Assembly: GCA_003445095.1 (NCBI GenBank) | Contig: DLVS01000548.1 | Span: 1-11,839, forward strand | Direction of reading: 5' to 3' | Length of the DNA: 11,839 nt | Source of the DNA: Verrucomicrobiales bacterium | GTDB lineage: Bacteria; Verrucomicrobiota; Verrucomicrobiia; Limisphaerales; UBA9464 | Shown here: positions 6,644 to 11,839 of the stretch, one piece after another | Layout of the letters: each line of letters begins with the position of its first letter | Position numbering within the stretch: position 1 is the stretch's first letter | Notes under the pieces: model-generated | Told to the model about the DNA's origin: nothing | What the model saw: the letters and a program-made list of their open reading frames with translations, nothing else | The model's database searches: none | Program-made: the position numbers and the translations under genes

Positions 6644-7135
6644 TCAAGCCTTCGACGCGCTCAAGGCCGCCTGGAGCTTGGCCTCGTCTTCGTGGGAGAG
6701 GGACGTCTTTAAAATCTTCCCACCGGTGCCGGTCACTTCCTGTAACACACGATCCGGAGTCGATTTCCGAATCAACACAAACAAGACCGAGCTTCCCGGT
6801 GTCATCGTCGCGGCCAACTCCTTCATGAAGGCGTCATCGATTCCAATGTCCGCCAGCGCGCCCGAGACGGCGCCCGCCGATGCGCCCACCGCCAATCCCA
6901 GCAAAGGGTTCAAAAAGATCATACCGACCAAGGTTCCCCAAAAACCGCCGCTCATGGCGCCCGCGGCGGTCAAGTTGATGGCCTGGTGCAACTTCACCTT
7001 ACCATTGGCGTCCTTCGTCGCGACCACAGCGTCCTCCAAGTCGATGAGGTAATCGCGCTGCATTTGCCGCAGTTTTAGGCGGACTTCCTCCGCTTTGTAG
7101 GGTTCCGGGTATCCGATCACGACAAGTGTGCTCAT
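6644..7135 (-). CDS. DUF1269 domain-containing protein
   Basis: 163 residues, the full usual length for DUF1269. It begins with the short strand MSTLVVIGYP and a charged region (11-50), followed by a glycine/alanine-rich hydrophobic stretch at about 54-98 (with GGFWGTLVGMIFLNPLLGLA at 63-82) that could form one or two membrane segments or a helical hairpin. The C-terminal half contains TPGSSVLFVLIRK (112-124) and ends polar. The biochemical role of the family is unknown; members are often called membrane proteins. The stop is one base from the sigma-factor stop, so the two genes converge with no room for separate terminators. The start is the ATG at 7135, with no clear ribosome site before it. 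It diverges from the FHA-cyclase gene. Confidence 0.88.
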   Translation of the reverse strand: MSTLVVIGYPEPYKAEEVRLKLRQMQRDYLIDLEDAVVATKDANGKVKLHQAINLTAAGAMSGGFWGTLVGMIFLNPLLGLAVGASAGAVSGALADIGIDDAFMKELAATMTPGSSVLFVLIRKSTPDRVLQEVTGTGGKILKTSLSHEDEAKLQAALSASKA

Positions 7136-7293
7136 GGTATTTGGCTTATTCGGCTCGGGGAGTCTGGTTAGGCGAATCCAGTTCGGTCAAATGCGTTCTG
7201 TTCGCAATTCGCGGAACTCGCCTCACTAAAGGCACCACGATTCCCGGATTGTCCCGCGCGCTTGGCACGCTAGCGTTGTCTCCAGATAACGTG

Positions 7294-8154
7294 ATGAACG
7301 AAACGGGACATCCTCAGGCCTGGATTGAAAGGTCTGACGCTTCGATCGTTCCCCTCCAGAGCTCGTGCTCGTTGGGGCGTGCGGCCAACAATCAGATCGT
7401 CCTCCGGGACGAAAAGGTTTCGCGAAACCACGCCGTAATCCATCGGCAGGACGACAACGAATACTGGTTGGTGGACCTGGGCAGCAGCAACGGCACGTAT
7501 CTCAATGGCCGAAGAGTCGCGCAACCCATGCAACTCACTGCCGGTGCCAGTATTCAGATCGGGTCGCATCTGATGCGCTTCTGCCTCGCCGGGGCCGAGC
7601 CTTCGCCCGCCGGGGAGATCGCCGAGCACACGGTGATGGACATCCGATCCTCCATCTGCTGGCTGTTGCTCGCCGACATCGAGGGTTCCAGCACTCGGGA
7701 TCAGACCGTGCCACCGGAGCAGCTTTCCATCACCACCGGCCGCTGGTTTTCGAACTGCAAGCAATTGATCGAGTCCAACGGGGGAACGCTCAATAAGTAT
7801 CTCGGCGATGGCTTTCTCGCTTACTGGCCGGGGGGCGAGGCTGATTCGGCACCGCTCCTTCAGGCGCTCCAAGAGTTGAAACAACTGCAGCTCGCCAATG
7901 AACCACCGTTCCGCTTGGTCCTGCATTTGGGGCTCGTCTGTCTGGGCGGCGCGCCGTCGCTCGGTGAGGAGAGTTTGTCCGGAGCCGAAGTAAACTTTGT
8001 CTTCCGTATGGAGAAACTTGCGGCGTCGCTGCGCCAGCGTTGCATGGTCAGTTCCGCGGGCGCCGCACGACTCCGCGATCAGCTCGCCGTCGAACCCTTG
8101 GGAAAACATTCCCTTCCTAGTTTTAACGGCCAGTTTGAGTTCTGGTCGTTCTAG
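7294..8154 (+). CDS. FHA domain-containing class III adenylate/guanylate cyclase
   Basis: 286 residues. The N-terminal FHA domain (about 8-98) keeps the phosphothreonine-binding marks: LGRAANNQIVL (27-37), SRNHA (43-47) and LGSSNGTYLNG (62-72). A class III cyclase catalytic domain follows at about 119-265. The metal aspartates are in LLLADIEGSS (Asp128) and NKYLGDGFLAYW (Asp172), the purine-contacting lysine is Lys168, and GAEVNFVFRMEKLA (230-243) supplies Asn234 and Arg238 for the transition state. The second purine-selecting position is Ser228, where animal enzymes have Asp and many bacterial class IIIb enzymes have Thr, so ATP to cAMP is likeliest but not certain. The protein appears cytosolic and, as class III enzymes do, should dimerise. 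I start at the ATG at 7294, just before the FHA domain; a GTG sits immediately before it at 7291. The open frame extends back to a GTG at 7126, but the added residues have no family character and would overlap the divergent gene. It lies tail to tail with the OPT gene, 9 bases apart. Confidence 0.9.
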   Translation: MNETGHPQAWIERSDASIVPLQSSCSLGRAANNQIVLRDEKVSRNHAVIHRQDDNEYWLVDLGSSNGTYLNGRRVAQPMQLTAGASIQIGSHLMRFCLAGAEPSPAGEIAEHTVMDIRSSICWLLLADIEGSSTRDQTVPPEQLSITTGRWFSNCKQLIESNGGTLNKYLGDGFLAYWPGGEADSAPLLQALQELKQLQLANEPPFRLVLHLGLVCLGGAPSLGEESLSGAEVNFVFRMEKLAASLRQRCMVSSAGAARLRDQLAVEPLGKHSLPSFNGQFEFWSF

Positions 8155-8163
8155 GTCCTTGGC

Positions 8164-10425
8164 TCACTTCGCCCTGAGGATTCGGCCACGCGCCGCGAGC
8201 GCAAGTAACCCAAGGAGGATGGCAAACGGTATCAACGACAGGAGGTCGGCATTGGCTCCGCCAAAGAACGGATTTGATTTAGCCGCCCATTCACCAATCA
8301 AACGGTCCGCCGTCTCGAATCCCCCGGAGAAGATCGCGATCACGATGCCGGCAATGGCGCCCCCGGCAATGTAGCCCGACGCCATCAAGACACCGGGCGA
8401 TTTGTCCCCTTCAGCGGCGATCTGTTCTGGAGTGAGTCCTGCATTGACGTGGCGCGGACGATCTTGTCGATCCACCCACCAGCGAACCATTCCGCCGGCA
8501 AAAATTCCCATCGAAACCGACACTGGCAGATAAACGCCGACCGCAAAGGCGAGCGAGCTGATGCCACTCAATTCCAAAACTAGGGCAATGAGGACTCCCA
8601 ACATCACCAATTCCCAAGGCAACTTCCGATCCAAAATCCCTTTGATGATGTAGCTCACGAGCAATGCCTTCGGGGCATCGTATTTGCGAACCTCCGAACC
8701 ATCCGGACGCTTGGCGAACGTTCCGTTGATTCCAGGATCCACCAACCACACCGGCTTCCCAGTGGCATCGAGCAGAAATTTCCGGGCTCCGCCGCTGGCC
8801 GGATCCGGCTCGTGCCACGCGAAATACTCTTGATGATCATTGCGAGCTTGTGGCCCGACCAAATGTTCTTTCGGCAATCCGGCCAGCTTATCCACTGGTA
8901 CTCGCAGCGACGGGGCAACTTCCATGGCGTCGATGTAGGTGGTCGATGCCTGATTCAACGTCAGCAGGATGGGCCCCAGCACCACGGCGGACGCAAACGC
9001 GCCAATTAGGATCGCAATTTGCTGGCGGCTGGGGGTGCCACCTACCAAAAACCCCGTTTTTAAATCCTGCGAGGTCGTGCCGCCGTTGGAGCACGCGATA
9101 CAGACGATCGCACCAACGGACAACGCGGTTACATAGTAGGCCTTGCCGGTCCATCCGACCGCCAGGAACGCCAAGCACGTCAGTAAGAGCGTGGCAATCG
9201 TCATTCCGGACACCGGATTCGACGAGGACCCAATCTCACCGGTCAGCCGCGACGACACCGTCACAAACAGAAAACCCAGCAACACGATCAAAATCGCGCC
9301 GAGCAATTTCATGTGCAACGGCGGCGCCAGCGTAATGGCCGTGAGCAAAACCAGAATTCCGATTACAACGAACCGCAGCGGCAAATCACGTTCCGTCCGC
9401 ACCCGGGAAACCGGCCCGGCCGACCGAGCCATGGAGACGTCGGCGACACTATGCTTGATTCCACTCCAGATCGTGGGCAGCGAGCGAAGCAAGCTGATCA
9501 ATCCGCCAGCGGCAACCGCGCCAGCGCCGATGTAGAGAATGTAGGCCCCGCGAATATCGTTCGGGGACATTTCACTGATCAGCTTCGTGCCCGGCGCCAA
9601 AGCATCGCTCAGATTCTGTCCGAAGAATTTGATCAGCGGAATCAAGACCAGATAACTCAGCACGCCGCCGGCTGCCATGATCCCACTAATGCGTGGTCCG
9701 ATGATGTAGCCCACGCCTACCATTTCCGGAGAAATCTCGGCGGAGATCGAACCGCCCTTGAGCGGCGCGCCAAATACTTTTTCGGGAACATCCTTCCACA
9801 GTTTGAAAGCAACGTTGGCAGTCTTGTAGAGCAGCCCTAGTCCGAATCCGGCAAAAATGGTTGCCGCACTAATCGCGCTCAGCGACACGCCCCGCGTGTG
9901 GCTGGGATCAGCCGCCGCGCGCGACTCGGCGCTCGCGCCAGACTTCAATACCTCGGCGCACGCGGTGCCTTCAGGGTACTTGAGCTCGCCGTGCTGCTGA
10001 ACAATCAGAGCGCGACGAAGGGGAATCATCATGAGGATTCCCAGCAAACCACCGAGCACTGCAACCAGCAGTACTCGGCTCACTTCCAAATCAAATCCGA
10101 GAATGAGGATCGCGGGCATCGTAACCCCGACGCCAAACGCGATGGACTCGCCGGCGGACCCGGCGGTTTGCGCGAGGTTATGTTCGAGGATGGTGGCATC
10201 CTTGCCACCGATCAGGGTCCAAATGCGGAACAAGGCGATGGAGATAACAGCGACGGGAATACTGGCACTGACCGTGAGTCCGACCCGCAGGGTCAGGTAA
10301 AGTGAAGACGCACCAAAGATGATTCCCAGCAGCGTGCCGACGATCAGTGAACGTGCGGTGAACTCGCGGAGCTTAGACTCGGCCGGAATGTACGGTTGAT
10401 AGGCTGGCTTCGACGCAGGCGACAT
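8164..10425 (-). CDS. OPT family oligopeptide transporter
   Basis: 753 residues and strongly hydrophobic, with about 14-16 membrane segments, typical of the longer bacterial OPT proteins. Characteristic segments in order: EFTARSLIVGTLLGIIFGAS (21-40), LKYPEGTACAEVLKSG (148-163), SNPVSGMTIATLL (402-414), GGTTSQDLKTGFLVGGTP (448-465) and YLPVSVSMGIFAGGMVRWWV (632-651). A hydrophilic loop of about 100 residues (497-598, including VDPGINGTFAKRPDG at 562-576) separates two membrane blocks, as in other bacterial members. OPT proteins are secondary importers of oligopeptides or metal-chelate complexes, and the substrate cannot be read here. I chose the ATG at 10425; a TTG at 10509 would add 28 residues without family likeness. 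There is no good Shine-Dalgarno sequence. The gene stands alone, divergent from the DUF1501 gene. Confidence 0.93.
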   Translation of the reverse strand: MSPASKPAYQPYIPAESKLREFTARSLIVGTLLGIIFGASSLYLTLRVGLTVSASIPVAVISIALFRIWTLIGGKDATILEHNLAQTAGSAGESIAFGVGVTMPAILILGFDLEVSRVLLVAVLGGLLGILMMIPLRRALIVQQHGELKYPEGTACAEVLKSGASAESRAAADPSHTRGVSLSAISAATIFAGFGLGLLYKTANVAFKLWKDVPEKVFGAPLKGGSISAEISPEMVGVGYIIGPRISGIMAAGGVLSYLVLIPLIKFFGQNLSDALAPGTKLISEMSPNDIRGAYILYIGAGAVAAGGLISLLRSLPTIWSGIKHSVADVSMARSAGPVSRVRTERDLPLRFVVIGILVLLTAITLAPPLHMKLLGAILIVLLGFLFVTVSSRLTGEIGSSSNPVSGMTIATLLLTCLAFLAVGWTGKAYYVTALSVGAIVCIACSNGGTTSQDLKTGFLVGGTPSRQQIAILIGAFASAVVLGPILLTLNQASTTYIDAMEVAPSLRVPVDKLAGLPKEHLVGPQARNDHQEYFAWHEPDPASGGARKFLLDATGKPVWLVDPGINGTFAKRPDGSEVRKYDAPKALLVSYIIKGILDRKLPWELVMLGVLIALVLELSGISSLAFAVGVYLPVSVSMGIFAGGMVRWWVDRQDRPRHVNAGLTPEQIAAEGDKSPGVLMASGYIAGGAIAGIVIAIFSGGFETADRLIGEWAAKSNPFFGGANADLLSLIPFAILLGLLALAARGRILRAK

Positions 10426-10624
10426 ACGGCGGTGCCACGGTGCAGAAGGAGCGGCCAGCCGGCAAGGAGCGGGATTAGGGATCGCTATGTCAGACGATGC
10501 GCCCAGCAACCCTGTGGCGTGCGGAGGCGGGGTTGGTTGCCCGAACTCCGAAGCGCGCTAGGATCTCACGGGCTGCTTCTTGAATTTTATCGATTCGAAG
10601 CCGTCCACAGTTTGGCCGTATCTC
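10426..10624. other. Divergent intergenic region, OPT / DUF1501
   Basis: About 200 bases between two divergent starts. No gene is supported: ORFs crossing it on both strands overlap the well-supported DUF1501 reading frame and have arginine- and proline-rich shadow composition. I see no clear promoter pair, terminator or repeat. Confidence 0.5.
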
Positions 10625-11839
10625 ATGCCGCATCATCCATTCAATCCCGAACACCTCGCGCTCACTCGCCGGCAATTCTTGAACCGCTGCGGGATGGGCA
10701 TGGGAGCGTTGGGCTTGGTTTCGTTGCTCGGTTCGGTCGAATCCGTGACTGGGGCGGTCGGGGACGCGAACTTCACTAATCCTGTCCGGCCGAAATCGCC
10801 GCAGTTCCCGGGACGCGCGAAGCGGGTGATCCACATTTTTCTCAATGGCGGCGCCTCCCACGTTGACACGTTCGATCCCAAGCCCGCGCTCGATAAGTGG
10901 CATGGCAAGGAGATCCCGGTCCACTTTGCGACAGAACGTAAAACCGGGGCGGCCTACCGATCCCCTTTCAAATTCCAGAAGTACGGCCAATGCGGACTCG
11001 AGGTATCGGAGTTGTTTCAGCACACCGCCCAGCATGCGGACGATTTGTGCGTTATTCGTTCCATGAAAGCGGATGTGCCAAATCACGAGCCGTCGCTGTT
11101 GCTAATGAACTGCGGCGAGGCGCGGCTCCCGCGGCCGAGCATGGGCTCCTGGGTCACCTACGGACTCGGCACCGACAACCAGAATCTGCCCGGATTCATC
11201 GCCATGTGCCCCGGCGGTTATCCCATTCAAGAATCTCAGAACTGGCAGAGCGGGTTTCTGCCCGGGGCGTTCCAAGGGACGTACATCAACACCGAACACA
11301 CTCGCCTGGACAAACTGATCGAGAACATCACCAACCACTACACGTCTCTGCCCGAGCAACGGGCCCAGTTGGACCTATTGCAGACGCTTAATGCGCAACA
11401 CCGGGCTGCCCGGGCCGCGGATAGTCAACTCGATGCGCGGATTCAAAGCTTCGAACTGGCCTATCGCATGCAGATGGAAGCGGCCGACGCCTTCGACATC
11501 CTGCGCGAACCCGAAGCGGTGCGGCAACGGTATGGGGATTCCGTGCAGTCGCGACAGTTGTTGATCGCTCGCCGGTTGGTGGAACGAGGGGTTCGGTTCG
11601 TGCAGGTCTGGCACGGCTCCGGTCAGCCGTGGGACAATCACGACGACATCGAGACCAATCATCGAAACCTCGCCGGGCAATGCGATCGGGCCATCGGTGC
11701 GTTGCTGACCGACCTCAAGGATCGCGGGATGTTGGATGATACCTTGGTGATTTGTTCTGGTGAGTTTGGCCGCACGCCGACGGTGGAATTACCAACCCCG
11801 GGGGCCAACGCCGGCAAGCAGAACGGCCGAGATCACAAC
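10625..11839 (+). CDS. DUF1501 domain-containing protein, Tat-exported (3' truncated by window)
   Basis: 405 codons are open from the ATG at 10625 to the window end with no stop. Family members are usually some 450-490 residues, so the last part is missing. The N-terminus carries a twin-arginine signal, LTRRQFLNRCG (13-23) followed by the hydrophobic MGMGALGLVSLLG, implying folded export by Tat. The DUF1501 core follows: IHIFLNGGASHVDTFDPKPA (69-88), NHEPSLLLMNCGEARLPRPS (153-172) with GSWVTYGLG (174-182), VQVWHGSGQPWDNHDD (326-341), LVICSGEFGRTPTVE (374-388) and GRDHN (401-405). The fold is related to alkaline phosphatase/sulfatase proteins, and the conserved Asp/His residues could bind metal, but no activity is established for the family. 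The family is abundant in Planctomycetes and Verrucomicrobia, commonly next to a DUF1549/DUF1553 cytochrome-like gene; none lies immediately upstream. There is no obvious ribosome site. Confidence 0.93.
   Translation, partial: MPHHPFNPEHLALTRRQFLNRCGMGMGALGLVSLLGSVESVTGAVGDANFTNPVRPKSPQFPGRAKRVIHIFLNGGASHVDTFDPKPALDKWHGKEIPVHFATERKTGAAYRSPFKFQKYGQCGLEVSELFQHTAQHADDLCVIRSMKADVPNHEPSLLLMNCGEARLPRPSMGSWVTYGLGTDNQNLPGFIAMCPGGYPIQESQNWQSGFLPGAFQGTYINTEHTRLDKLIENITNHYTSLPEQRAQLDLLQTLNAQHRAARAADSQLDARIQSFELAYRMQMEAADAFDILREPEAVRQRYGDSVQSRQLLIARRLVERGVRFVQVWHGSGQPWDNHDDIETNHRNLAGQCDRAIGALLTDLKDRGMLDDTLVICSGEFGRTPTVELPTPGANAGKQNGRDHN

Noticed and set aside
6600..6700. Bidirectional terminator at the sigma/DUF1269 junction
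   Set aside because: Only short, imperfect GC-rich inverted repeats are visible and no T-tract follows on either strand.
7126..7293. Upstream GTG start for the FHA-cyclase
   Set aside because: The added 56 residues show no domain character and would overlap the divergent DUF1269 start. The FHA domain begins just after the ATG at 7294.
7270..8109. 279-codon minus-strand frame
   Set aside because: It is antisense to the FHA-cyclase, whose domains are unmistakable, and its composition is typical of a shadow frame.
8812..10305. Several plus-strand frames of 65-175 codons opposite the transporter
   Set aside because: All are antisense to the OPT gene and have low-complexity shadow composition.
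10490..11086. 198-codon minus-strand frame
   Set aside because: It is antisense to the DUF1501 gene, which carries a Tat signal and several conserved motifs. The minus-strand product has no recognisable family.

Overview
The window looks like chromosomal DNA of a GC-rich bacterium of the Verrucomicrobiota, most likely the Pedosphaera/Limisphaera side. I infer this from the gene families, since no rRNA or other marker gene is present. The families are a DUF1501 protein with a twin-arginine leader, a kinase joined by an ATGA overlap to an ECF sigma factor of the kind common in Planctomycetes and Verrucomicrobia, a long bacterial OPT transporter, and GTAG-type extragenic palindromes.

Layout, left to right. 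(1) 1-451 is non-coding and holds two ~158-bp direct repeats, 200 bp apart. Each is bounded by a pair of inverted stem-loops whose outer ends read GTAG, which is the architecture of paired REP palindromes (BIME). (2) 452-2831, minus strand: an MBOAT O-acyltransferase gene followed, with a 26-bp overlap, by an SGNH/DltD-like gene. Together they look like a two-gene cassette for acylating an exported polymer. (3) 2832-3250 is a divergent intergenic region with a perfect 12-bp palindrome and two inverted repeats. (4) 3251-6642, plus strand: a zinc-ribbon plus Ser/Thr kinase membrane protein whose stop codon overlaps the start of an ECF sigma factor. (5) 6644-7135, minus strand: a DUF1269 protein converging on the sigma factor. 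(6) 7294-8154, plus strand: an FHA-domain class III nucleotidyl cyclase. (7) 8164-10425, minus strand: an OPT-family transporter, tail to tail with the cyclase. (8) 10625-11839, plus strand: a DUF1501 protein cut off by the window end.

How the genes may work together. The middle of the window is rich in signalling genes. The kinase can phosphorylate Ser/Thr, the sigma factor made from the same message is an obvious candidate target, and the FHA domain about 0.65 kb further on is a phosphothreonine reader fused to a cyclase that keeps its metal, lysine and transition-state residues. A phospho-relay feeding both transcription and cyclic-nucleotide synthesis is a reasonable inference, not something the sequence proves. 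The acyltransferase pair, the OPT transporter and the DUF1501 protein have no visible link to it. I see no phage, plasmid, CRISPR, tRNA or transposase gene. The most unusual non-coding structure is the REP-pair cluster at the left end.
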